In this document: positions 49,968 through 57,633 of the stretch, piece after piece | How the letters are laid out: every line of letters starts with the position of its first letter | Position numbering within the stretch: position 1 is the stretch's first letter | Assembly: GCF_900104945.1 (NCBI RefSeq) | Contig: NZ_LT629736.1 | Span: forward strand, 3,127,001-3,191,000 | Source: Halopseudomonas xinjiangensis | GTDB lineage: Bacteria; Pseudomonadota; Gammaproteobacteria; Pseudomonadales; Pseudomonadaceae | DNA: 64,000 nucleotides | Reading direction: 5' to 3' | Notes under the pieces: generated by a model | What the model saw: the letters and a program-made list of their open reading frames with translations, nothing else | Told to the model about the DNA's origin: nothing | The model's database searches: none | Position numbers and translations under genes: made by a program

Positions 49968-50711
49968 ATGAATGGAATTGATCAGTTCGCGCCGGGCCAA
50001 TCGCCGCTGCCGCTGTACGTACAAATCCGCGACAGCCTGCGCCGGAAGATTCTCGAAGGCAGTTATGCGATCCACGAGCGGCTGCCCTCGGAAAACGAAA
50101 TGATGGTCGCCTTCGGCGTCAGTCGGATCACCATCCGACAGGCACTGCGCGACCTGCATAACGAAGGGCTGGTGTTCAGCGCCCAGGGCAAAGGCACCTA
50201 CGTCAGCAAGCCCAAGGCGGTGCAGAACGTCCAGCGCCTGCAAGGCTTCGGCGAAGCGATGGCCGCCCAGGGCTATGAGGCGACGGCGCGGCTGCTGAGC
50301 ATTCGCGAATGCAAGCCGGCCAAGGCGGTTGCCGCTGCGCTGCACACGCACTCCGGCGAAGACGTGGTCGAGGTCAAGCGTGTGCGCTACCTCAACCGTG
50401 AGGCGGTGTGCCTGGAAAGCAGCTACTTCCCGCTGGATATCGGTCGCCCGCTGTTTTCCCGCGATCTTTCCGGCGACATTTTTCCGCTACTGGAGAACCT
50501 TTTCGGCATCCCGCTCGGGCATGCCGAGATCGGCCTGGACGCCACCCTGGCCGATGACGAAACCCAGGACCTGCTTGGCCTGAAAGTCGGCGAGGCGATC
50601 CTGCGCGTGGAGCGCCTGACCCATAACCGCAGCGGTCGGCCGATCGACTTCGAATACCTCTGTTACCGCGGTGACTCATTCAAATACCAATTCCGAGTGG
50701 ATCGGAAATAG
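49968..50711 (+). CDS. GntR-family repressor with UTRA domain
   Basis: A 247-residue regulator. The winged helix (about 12-80) has PLYVQIRDSLRRKILEG, LPSENEMMVAFGVSRITIRQ (helix-turn-helix) and GKGTYVSKP; a UTRA effector-binding domain (about 95-240) follows with VKRVRYLNREAVCLESSYFP. HutC-subfamily members respond to small ligands of the pathway they control. I chose ATG 49968 because GGAG lies 8 bases upstream and the earlier ATG at 49947 sits inside the palindrome. It stands between the importer and the flavoprotein gene, and probably represses both. Confidence 0.92.
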   Translation: MNGIDQFAPGQSPLPLYVQIRDSLRRKILEGSYAIHERLPSENEMMVAFGVSRITIRQALRDLHNEGLVFSAQGKGTYVSKPKAVQNVQRLQGFGEAMAAQGYEATARLLSIRECKPAKAVAAALHTHSGEDVVEVKRVRYLNREAVCLESSYFPLDIGRPLFSRDLSGDIFPLLENLFGIPLGHAEIGLDATLADDETQDLLGLKVGEAILRVERLTHNRSGRPIDFEYLCYRGDSFKYQFRVDRK

Positions 50712-50721
50712 GAGATTAGCC

Positions 50722-52461
50722 ATGACTACAACCATCAACGACATCCCCGTTATCGATACCGACGTGCTGGTGATCGGCGGCGGTACCGCCGGTCCAATGG
50801 CCGCCGTGACCGTCAAGGAGCAGGACCCTTCGTTGAAGGTAATCCTGCTGGAAAAGGCCAACGTCAAGCGCTCCGGCGCCATCTCCATGGGCATGGATGG
50901 CCTCAATAACGCCGTGGTTCCCGGGCACGCGACGCCCGAGCAGTACGTCAAGGAGATCACCATTGCCAACGACGGCGTCGTTCACCAGCCGGCAATCATG
51001 GCCTACGCGCAGCGCTCATTCCCGATGATCGAAAAGCTCGACTCCTGGGGCGTGCATTTCCAGAAGGACGAGACCGGCGACTACGACATGAAAAAGGTGC
51101 ACCACCTGGGCACTTACGTACTGCCGATGCCGGAAGGCCACAACGTCAAGAAGATCCTCTATCGCCGGCTGCGCCGAGTGCGGGTGGAAATCGAGAACCG
51201 CTTCCAGGCGACTCGCCTGCTCAAGGACTCGGACGGCAACATCGCCGGCATGATCGGGGTGAATACCCGGACCGCCGAGCCGATCATCATCCGCGCCAAG
51301 GCGGTGATCATGGCCACCGGAGCTGCCGGCCGTATTGGTCTGCCGAACTCCGGCTACCTGTTCGGCACCTACGAAAATCCAGCCAACTGCGGCGACGGCC
51401 ATGCCATGGCCTACCACGTCGGCGCGGACCTGGTGAATCTGGAATGCTTCCAAGTCAACCCGCTGCTCAAGGATTACAACGGCCCGGCCTGCGCCTACGT
51501 CACCGGCCCGCTCGGCGGCTTTACCGCCAACGCCTACGGCGAACGCTTCATCGAGTGCGACTACTGGTCCGGCCAGATGATGCTGGAGTTCTTCAAGGAG
51601 CTGGAATCCGGCACGGGCCCGGTGTTCCTCAAGCTCGACCACCTGGCCGAGGAAACCATTCAGGAAATCGAGACCGTTCTGCACACCAACGAGCGTCCGA
51701 CCCGCGGACGCTTCCATGACGGGCGCAAGGTCGACTACCGCCAGCGCATGGTCGAGATGCACATCTCGGAGATCGGCTTCTGCTCCGGCCACTCGGCTTC
51801 CGGCGTATGGACCGACGAGAACGGCGCCACCACCGTGCCCGGTCTCTACGGCGCCGGTGACATGGCCTCGGTAGCGCACAACTATATGCTCGGCGCCTTC
51901 GTCTACGGGCAGATCTGCGGTGAAAACGCCGCGCAGTTTGCCAAGAATCGCAGCGAGCCGGTGCTCGATGAAGCCTTCATTGTCGCCGAGCTGGCGCGTA
52001 TCCAGGCACCGCTGAAGGTCAAGGACGGCATTCCGCCCGAGCAGATGGAATACAAGGTGCGCCGCCTGGTGAACGACTATTTGCAGCCGCCGAAGGTCAC
52101 CAAGAAGATGGAGATTGGCCTGGAGCGCATTCTCGCCGTGCGCGAGGACCTGCCGCTGCTCTCGGCCGCCGACCCCCACGAACTGCTGCGCGCGCTCGAA
52201 GTGCAATCGATCATCGACTGCGCCGAGATGGCTGCGCGTGCCTCGCTGTACCGCACCGAGTCGCGCTGGGGCCTGTACCACTACCGTGTCGACTATCCCG
52301 AGCAGAACGATGCCGAGTGGTTCTACCACAGCCGCCTGTTCAAGGACGAGAACGGCAACATGGCCAGCGGCAAGCGGCCGATTGCCGACTACATCGTCCC
52401 GCTCGGTGAAGAGAAGGACGCTTACAACAAGTTGCGCGTGAAGAAAGCGGCCAACGCCTGA
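50722..52461 (+). CDS. AprA-like FAD flavoprotein (adenylylsulfate reductase alpha/fumarate reductase family)
   Basis: A 579-residue cytoplasmic flavoprotein. The FAD loop is VLVIGGGTAGPMAA, followed by LLEKANVKRSGAISMGMDGL, which tracks AprA (EKA.V.RSGA..MG) closely. Further blocks are IMATGAAGRIG, CGDGHAMAYHVGADLVNLE and LYGAGDMASVAHNYMLGAF. The C-terminal YHYRVDYPEQNDAEWFYHS also resembles AprA. True APS reductase needs ATP sulfurylase and AprM or Qmo, none of which is here, so I call it a paralogue with an unknown substrate. GGAGATTAGC precedes the ATG. The AprB-like ferredoxin follows. Confidence 0.9.
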   Translation: MTTTINDIPVIDTDVLVIGGGTAGPMAAVTVKEQDPSLKVILLEKANVKRSGAISMGMDGLNNAVVPGHATPEQYVKEITIANDGVVHQPAIMAYAQRSFPMIEKLDSWGVHFQKDETGDYDMKKVHHLGTYVLPMPEGHNVKKILYRRLRRVRVEIENRFQATRLLKDSDGNIAGMIGVNTRTAEPIIIRAKAVIMATGAAGRIGLPNSGYLFGTYENPANCGDGHAMAYHVGADLVNLECFQVNPLLKDYNGPACAYVTGPLGGFTANAYGERFIECDYWSGQMMLEFFKELESGTGPVFLKLDHLAEETIQEIETVLHTNERPTRGRFHDGRKVDYRQRMVEMHISEIGFCSGHSASGVWTDENGATTVPGLYGAGDMASVAHNYMLGAFVYGQICGENAAQFAKNRSEPVLDEAFIVAELARIQAPLKVKDGIPPEQMEYKVRRLVNDYLQPPKVTKKMEIGLERILAVREDLPLLSAADPHELLRALEVQSIIDCAEMAARASLYRTESRWGLYHYRVDYPEQNDAEWFYHSRLFKDENGNMASGKRPIADYIVPLGEEKDAYNKLRVKKAANA

Positions 52462-52523
52462 TAACGGATGGTTGCCCGCCGCGGCGCGCAGCCATCCTCC
52501 GAAGCCTTGATGAGGAAAAGACC

Positions 52524-52757
52524 ATGCCAATCAGCAACCATCGCTCCAGCGTCCCGGTCATCGTGGACGAAGAAAAATGCATCGCCGACAAGGGCTGCCG
52601 CGTCTGCATCGACGTCTGTCCACTCGACGTCCTGTGGATCAACGAAGACACCGGCAAGGCGCACATGAAGTACGACGAATGCTGGTACTGCATGCCCTGT
52701 GAGGCCGACTGCCCCACCGATGCAGTGAAAGTGAACATCCCGTATCTGCTGCGCTGA
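52524..52757 (+). CDS. Short 2x[4Fe-4S] ferredoxin, AprB-like
   Basis: A 77-residue ferredoxin. Cys19, 25, 28 and 32 give the spacing C-x5-C-x2-C-x3-C-P, and Cys53, 56, 59 and 63 give C-x2-C-x2-C-x3-C-P. The long first spacing and ECWYCMPCEADCP resemble the ferredoxin segment of AprB, but the C-terminal tail that wraps AprA is missing. It follows the AprA-like gene by 62 bases and is most likely its electron-transfer subunit. Confidence 0.92.
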   Translation: MPISNHRSSVPVIVDEEKCIADKGCRVCIDVCPLDVLWINEDTGKAHMKYDECWYCMPCEADCPTDAVKVNIPYLLR

Positions 52758-52767
52758 GGAGCTGCCC

Positions 52768-53727
52768 ATGAAGACCTATGACGACCCGATGCTGCAGGAA
52801 ATCGCCGAAAACCTGGCATCAAGCGACCCGGGCATTCGCCGGGTAGCGGTGCTCGAGCTGGTCGATTGCGGCGAGCCGGAGGCTGCGGAGCTGCTGATCC
52901 TGGCACTCAACGATCCCGACCCGGCCGTCCGCCAGGAGGCGGCCAAGGTGGTCGACGAGTTCGATGCCGTGGATATCGCCGATGCATTGATTGCCGCGTT
53001 GGGCGACAGCAACGAAGTGGTACGCAACTCGGCTGCGCATGCGCTGGCTGACCTCAAGGATCCGGCCGCCGCCGGCCCGCTGCTCGAAGCACTGGATAAC
53101 AGCAGCGATTCCTTCGTCATGGCCGGCATCCTGCGAGCGGTCAAGCCGCTGCGCAATCCCGCCTCGCAGGCGCCGGCGCTAGGGTGCCTGAACCACGAGG
53201 ACCCTCAGGTCCGCCGCGAGGCGGTAGGGGTGATCGGCTGGCTCAAGCAGACCGAGAACCTGCCGGCGCTGATCGAGCGCGCCCAGCACGACAGCGACGC
53301 CGAGGTCCGCCGCGCCGCGACCGGTGCGCTGGTGTACGCCAGCGGTGATCAGGTCGGCCCGACGCTGGTCGGCCTGCTCGGTGACGAGCACTGGCAGGTG
53401 CGCGTGGAGGCGGCGGTGAGCATTGGCAAGCTGGATTACCAGGCCGGTCTGCAGCCGCTGATGGACGCCACCCGCGACAGCTTCTGGCAGGTTCGCGAAA
53501 AGGCCGTGGACTCGCTGGGCAAGCTGGGCTCGGTGGGCGCCATCCCGGTCCTCGGTACTTGCGCCCGTGACCCGATGAGCAATCTGCGCAAGGCAGCCAT
53601 CGGCGCGCTGGGCAGTATCGGCCACCGCGACGGCCGGCCATTCGTCGAGAGCGCCCTGGATGATCCGGACCCGGACGTGCGCAAGCTGGCGCGTTGGGCC
53701 ATGTCCAAGCTCGAAGCGGCCGCCTGA
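52768..53727 (+). CDS. HEAT-repeat protein
   Basis: A 319-residue alpha-solenoid of roughly ten HEAT/PBS-lyase-like repeats, each about 30 residues, with the recurring pattern D(P)xxxVRxxAxxAL (examples NDPDPAVRQEAAKVV, EDPQVRREAVGVIG, DDPDPDVRKLARWAM). No catalytic residues are visible. It begins 10 bases after the ferredoxin stop, so it is probably made with the flavoprotein-ferredoxin pair and may scaffold or chaperone it. Confidence 0.9.
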   Translation: MKTYDDPMLQEIAENLASSDPGIRRVAVLELVDCGEPEAAELLILALNDPDPAVRQEAAKVVDEFDAVDIADALIAALGDSNEVVRNSAAHALADLKDPAAAGPLLEALDNSSDSFVMAGILRAVKPLRNPASQAPALGCLNHEDPQVRREAVGVIGWLKQTENLPALIERAQHDSDAEVRRAATGALVYASGDQVGPTLVGLLGDEHWQVRVEAAVSIGKLDYQAGLQPLMDATRDSFWQVREKAVDSLGKLGSVGAIPVLGTCARDPMSNLRKAAIGALGSIGHRDGRPFVESALDDPDPDVRKLARWAMSKLEAAA

Positions 53728-53782
53728 GTCTGCTGCCCGGTGCACGGCGCCGGGCAATCTCAACCAGCAGGAGAACCATGCC

Positions 53783-54106
53783 ATGACCTTTGTGGTGACC
53801 GAAAACTGTATTCGTTGCAAATACACCGACTGCGTCGATGTGTGTCCGGCCGATTGCTTTCACGAGGGGCCGAACTTCCTGGTGATTAACCCGGAAACCT
53901 GTATCGACTGCAGCCTGTGCGTACAGGAATGTCCGGCCGACGCGATTTACGCCGATACCGACGTACCACCGGACCAGACCCATTTCATCGAGCTCAACGC
54001 CGAGTTGGCCCAGCTGTGGCCGGTGATTGCCGCAGCCAGTGAGCCCATGGCCGAAGCCGATATGTGGATAGACCAGGGTGACAAGCTGCAGTTTCTGGAA
54101 CGTTGA
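53783..54106 (+). CDS. fdxA: Seven-iron ferredoxin
   Basis: A 107-residue [3Fe-4S][4Fe-4S] ferredoxin. By comparison with Azotobacter FdI, Cys9, 17 and 50 should hold the 3Fe cluster and Cys21, 40, 43 and 46 the 4Fe cluster; Cys12 and Cys25 are extra. TFVVTENCIRCKYTDCVDVC is the family N-terminus, so the start is 53783. Likely electron carrier between the ferredoxin-NADP reductase encoded downstream and the flavoprotein complex. Confidence 0.96.
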   Translation: MTFVVTENCIRCKYTDCVDVCPADCFHEGPNFLVINPETCIDCSLCVQECPADAIYADTDVPPDQTHFIELNAELAQLWPVIAAASEPMAEADMWIDQGDKLQFLER

Positions 54107-54115
54107 GGCATGTCC

Positions 54116-54135
54116 CAACTTGTCATGACGAGTTG
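54116..54135. promoter_or_regulatory. Candidate GntR operator 3, long palindrome after fdxA
   Basis: CAACTTGTCATGACGAGTTG is a 20-base inverted repeat perfect except for one base pair, with TGTCATGAC identical to the site at the GntR gene start and CAACTTGT also found inverted at the first site (ACAAGTTG). It begins 10 bases after the fdxA stop and could control the DUF971-YeiH-FNR-Mrp half of the cluster. Confidence 0.58.
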
Positions 54136-54138
54136 GCT

Positions 54139-54275
54139 GAGACACACGCTGGTGGCTGCTGGTTGTCGGCGCCATCAGCGAAAGCGCTCGCCCGGTGCTG
54201 CTTGACGAGCGACAGCTGCGTCTCGCTGAAGCCCCGGCGCTGGTACTACCCAAGCGCAAGGCCAACCAGGCCTGA
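54139..54275 (+). pseudogene. Possible 3' remnant of a deleted gene
   Basis: The frame from just after the palindrome to the TGA at 54275 reads RWWLLVVGAISESARP, then LLDERQLRLAEAPALVLPKR and ends KANQA. It has Pseudomonas-like codon use but no start codon, and a stop (TGA 54136-54138) lies immediately upstream. It looks like the tail of a lost gene; I do not recognise the family. A short ATG frame from 54109 (31 codons) is less protein-like. Confidence 0.4.
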
Positions 54276-54284
54276 GGAGTCAAC

Positions 54285-54647
54285 ATGACCCGTCCGATGT
54301 TCATCGAAGCGCCGCAGGAAGTGCGGCTGAGAAAGCGTGAGAACCGCCTCGAGGTGCTCTGGGCGGATGGTCAGCGCACCAGCCTGAGCGGCCTGATGCT
54401 GCGCAGATCCTGCGCCTGCTCATTCTGCGTCCAGGCGCAGCAGACCGGCGCGCTGACCGTGATCGATGCCGACGTCGGCGTCGCCCGGCTGGAGGTCAAT
54501 GGCGTCAGCGGCCTGCAGTTTCACTTTACCGACGGCCACTATAAGGGCCTCTATCCGTGGGGTTACCTGCGTGAGCTCAGCGATCAACTGGGCGAGCCGG
54601 TCGCAGATCCTCAGCCTGCCGGTCTCCAGGCGGAGCGCTGCGCATGA
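54285..54647 (+). CDS. DUF971 (GBBH-like N-terminal) domain protein
   Basis: A 120-residue protein consisting of one DUF971 domain (LEVLWADGQRTSLSGLMLRR, CACSFC). The Cys cluster in RRSCACSFC is typical of the family and can bind metal. In plant HCF101 a DUF971 domain is fused behind a MIP18-P-loop Fe-S carrier; here the two are separate genes of the same cluster. GAGGAG lies before the ATG. Its stop overlaps the YeiH gene by 4 bases. Confidence 0.9.
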   Translation: MTRPMFIEAPQEVRLRKRENRLEVLWADGQRTSLSGLMLRRSCACSFCVQAQQTGALTVIDADVGVARLEVNGVSGLQFHFTDGHYKGLYPWGYLRELSDQLGEPVADPQPAGLQAERCA

Positions 54648-55651
54648 CCGAGCGCGCCCAGCCCCGCGACCTGTTGCTTTGGGCGGCCGTTCGACGGCTG
54701 TACCCAGGGCTGGCGCTATGCGCGGTGCTGGCGCTCGCCGGGAGTTTCCTGGCTGAGCATTACGGCACGCCGGCGCTGTTGCTGGTGTTGCTGCTCGGCT
54801 TCGGTTTTGCCAGCCAGGGCCAGGATGTCCGGCTGCAGCCGGGAGTAACGTTCTGCAGCCGACAGGTGCTGCGCATCGGTGTGGCGTTGCTCGGAGCGCG
54901 CATGGGCGTCGAGCAGGTGCTGGCCGTCGGCAGTCTGCCCTTGCTGATGGTGTTGAGCTGTGTGCCCTTGACCATCGGCACAGCGCTGCTGCTCGGTCAC
55001 TGGCTGGGGCTGCCAAGTATGCAAAGTCTGGTGGCGGGTGTGGCGGTAGCCATCTGCGGCGTATCGGCGGCGATCGCGGTGGCAGCGGTGATCCCCGCCG
55101 GCCGGCTGGAAGAACGCCGGCTGCTGGCGGTGGTGGTCGGCGTGACCGCCATGGGTACGCTGGCAATGCTTGCCTACCCGCCGCTGTTGGTCGCCATGGG
55201 TTACACCGACGTTCAGGCCGGGCTCCTGCTGGGCGCGAGCATCCATGACGTGGCGCAGGCGGCTGGAGCCGGCTATCTGGTCTCGGACGCGGCCGGCGAT
55301 GTGGCGACGCTGACCAAGCTGCTGCGCGTGGCCTTGCTCGCCCCACTGGTGATCCTGCTCGGCCTGATCCTGCGCCGCGGCGAAGGCGGCAAGACCGAAT
55401 TTCCCTGGTTTCTCATAGGTTTTCTTGCATTGTTCTGCGCCAACAGTCTCGGCTGGTTGCCTGAGGCGTTGAAACAGATGCTGGTGTCCGCATCGGCGGC
55501 GTGTCTACTGGCGACCATGGCTGCGCTGGGCATGCGCACGTCGCTCGGGGCTCTGCTGGCCCAGGGCTGGAGACCCATGATGCTGATTTTTGTAATGAGC
55601 CTGCTGCTGATGGCCTTTGCCACTGGTTCGCTGGCGCTGTTTTCCCTTTGA
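54644..55651 (+). CDS. YeiH-family putative sulfate/anion exporter
   Basis: A 335-residue membrane protein (about ten segments) of the YeiH/PSE family. FCSRQVLRIGVALLGARMG and GASIHDVAQAAGAGYLVSDAA are hallmark blocks. Relatives next to sulfonate-degrading genes (TauZ-type) are proposed to export sulfate; direct proof is scarce. Coupled to the DUF971 gene. In this cluster it may remove the oxyanion product. Confidence 0.88.
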   Translation: MTERAQPRDLLLWAAVRRLYPGLALCAVLALAGSFLAEHYGTPALLLVLLLGFGFASQGQDVRLQPGVTFCSRQVLRIGVALLGARMGVEQVLAVGSLPLLMVLSCVPLTIGTALLLGHWLGLPSMQSLVAGVAVAICGVSAAIAVAAVIPAGRLEERRLLAVVVGVTAMGTLAMLAYPPLLVAMGYTDVQAGLLLGASIHDVAQAAGAGYLVSDAAGDVATLTKLLRVALLAPLVILLGLILRRGEGGKTEFPWFLIGFLALFCANSLGWLPEALKQMLVSASAACLLATMAALGMRTSLGALLAQGWRPMMLIFVMSLLLMAFATGSLALFSL

Positions 55652-55677
55652 CCTTGTAATTCGTTAAGGAGGCCATC

Positions 55678-56454
55678 ATGGCTGCGATCGGTACGGAAAA
55701 TGTTCTGAGCGTTCACCACTGGAACGACACGCTGTTCAGCTTCAAGACCACGCGGGACCAGAGCCTGCGCTTCGAAAACGGGCACTTCGTGATGATCGGC
55801 CTGCCGGTCGAGGGCAAGCCGCTGATGCGCGCCTACAGCATTGTCAGCGCCAATCATGACGAGTATCTGGAATTTCTCAGCATCAAGGTGCCGGACGGCC
55901 CGCTGACCTCGCGGCTGCAACACCTGAAGGAAGGCGATTCCATTTATGTCAGCCGTAAGCCGGTCGGTACGCTGGTGATGAATGATCTGCGCCCGGGAAA
56001 GCACCTTTACCTGTTCGGCACAGGCACCGGTCTGGCGCCTTTCATGAGCATCGTGCGCGATCCGGAGGCTTACGAGCGCTTCGAAAAGATCGTACTGGTG
56101 CACTGCGTGCGCCAGGTTAGTGAACTGGCCTACCACGACTATCTGACCCGGGAGCTGACGGAGCACGAATTCCTCGGCGACGAGGTGCGCGAGAAGCTGA
56201 CCTATTACCCCACCGTGACCCGCGAGCCGTTCCGCAACACAGGCCGCATCACTACCCTGGTGGGGACCGGCAGGCTGGCCGCGGACATCGGCCTGTCGCA
56301 GCTCAACCCGGAGACCGACCGCGTGATGCTCTGTGGCAGCCCGGCGATGCTCGAAGAGCTCACCGGCATGCTCGACGGCATGGGCTTTGCAGCGTCAGCT
56401 GAACAGGGCGACCCGGGTGATTACGTGATCGAGCGGGCGTTCGTCGAAAAGTGA
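55678..56454 (+). CDS. fpr: Ferredoxin-NADP+ reductase
   Basis: FAD enzyme of 258 residues that exchanges electrons between NADPH and ferredoxin. RAYSIVSANHDEYLEF is the FAD motif (RxYS), LFGTGTGLAPFMSI binds NADP, and the C-terminal FVEK matches the Pseudomonas Fpr ending. It is a second-site, cluster-linked reductase able to reduce FdxA. AAGGAGG precedes the ATG. Confidence 0.95.
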   Translation: MAAIGTENVLSVHHWNDTLFSFKTTRDQSLRFENGHFVMIGLPVEGKPLMRAYSIVSANHDEYLEFLSIKVPDGPLTSRLQHLKEGDSIYVSRKPVGTLVMNDLRPGKHLYLFGTGTGLAPFMSIVRDPEAYERFEKIVLVHCVRQVSELAYHDYLTRELTEHEFLGDEVREKLTYYPTVTREPFRNTGRITTLVGTGRLAADIGLSQLNPETDRVMLCGSPAMLEELTGMLDGMGFAASAEQGDPGDYVIERAFVEK

Positions 56455-56505
56455 AATCAGGCTGATCTGTTACCGCCCGGCTGCGGCCGGGCATGGGAGC
56501 CAAGC

Positions 56506-57606
56506 ATGTCCGAACCCGCACTGAAGATAGTACCCAATGAATTGTCCCGGCAGGCCGAGGCTGCGCTCGGCCAATGGATCGACCCGATCATCGGTTGTGA
56601 TCTGATCAGCGCCGGGGCGGTGATCAAGCTGGAGGCATTTACCTTCCGGCTGTATATCGACCTGCACCTGGGCTTCCCGGCCGATCACTATGGCCCGCAA
56701 CTGCGCAACGAGTTGGAGCGCTACCTGCTGGCCAATACCCAGGCCAAGGTGGTCGAAGTCAACGTGACCTGGTCGGTAAGCGCGGCGCCGCTGACCGCCC
56801 AGACCTTGCCGGCGATCAAACATCTGATCGCCGTTGCCTCGGGCAAGGGCGGTGTCGGCAAATCCACCACCGCGACCAACCTGGCGCTGGCGCTGGCCGC
56901 GCAAGGCGCGCGGGTGGGCATGCTCGATGCCGATCTCTACGGCCCCAGCCAGCCGCGCATGCTGGGCCTGTCGGAGCTGCCCGACACCGTCGATGGCAAG
57001 CTGCAGCCATTGGTGGGCCACGGCATTCAGACCATGTCGATCGGTTTTCTGGTCGACGAGGAGCAGCCGATCATCTGGCGCGGCCCGATGATCACCCAGG
57101 CATTGACGCGCCTGCTCAACGAGACCGAGTGGCAGGACCTGGATTACCTGATCGTCGATATGCCGCCGGGCACCGGCGACATACACATGACCCTGGCGCA
57201 GAAGATGCCGGTATCCGGTGCGGTGATCGTCACCACGCCGCAGGACATCGCCCTGCTCGACGCGCGCAAGGGTCTGAAGATGTTCGACAAGGTGAATATT
57301 CCCGTCCTCGGCATCATCGAGAACATGAGTACTCATGTTTGCAGTAACTGTGGGCACGAGGAACACATCTTCGGCGCGGGTGGTGCGCAGCGCATGGCTG
57401 AGGAGCATGACAGCGAGCTGCTCGGCGAACTGCCGCTGGATATCCGGATTCGCAGCGGTGCGGATGATGGCGAGCCGATCGTCGCGAGCGACCCGCAGGG
57501 CGAGCTGGCCGTCGCCTACGGCGATATTGCGCTGCGCGCGGCGGCGCGGGTGTGGCTACAGAGTCGCGTGCGGCAGCAGACGGTACCGACCATCGTCGTC
57601 GAGTAA
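56506..57606 (+). CDS. Mrp/ApbC-family Fe-S cluster carrier ATPase
   Basis: A 366-residue protein with an N-terminal MIP18/DUF59-like domain (about 12-92) and a P-loop NTPase whose deviant Walker A is GKGGVGKST (113-121). VDMPPGTGDIHMTLAQ is the next NTPase block, and CSNC near residue 280 is the CxxC that binds a bridging [4Fe-4S] cluster. It probably matures the Fe-S proteins of this cluster. A housekeeping apbC is normally elsewhere in Pseudomonas, so this looks like a dedicated copy (inference). Convergent with the AbrB gene. Confidence 0.93.
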   Translation: MSEPALKIVPNELSRQAEAALGQWIDPIIGCDLISAGAVIKLEAFTFRLYIDLHLGFPADHYGPQLRNELERYLLANTQAKVVEVNVTWSVSAAPLTAQTLPAIKHLIAVASGKGGVGKSTTATNLALALAAQGARVGMLDADLYGPSQPRMLGLSELPDTVDGKLQPLVGHGIQTMSIGFLVDEEQPIIWRGPMITQALTRLLNETEWQDLDYLIVDMPPGTGDIHMTLAQKMPVSGAVIVTTPQDIALLDARKGLKMFDKVNIPVLGIIENMSTHVCSNCGHEEHIFGAGGAQRMAEEHDSELLGELPLDIRIRSGADDGEPIVASDPQGELAVAYGDIALRAAARVWLQSRVRQQTVPTIVVE

Positions 57607-57633
57607 GACCGCGATCTTGGAACGATGAGATCA

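Noticed and set aside
50722-52757. Genuine APS reductase (aprBA) for dissimilatory sulfur metabolism
   Set aside because: The flavoprotein is AprA-like, but the ferredoxin lacks the AprB tail and no sat, aprM, qmo or dsr gene is nearby.
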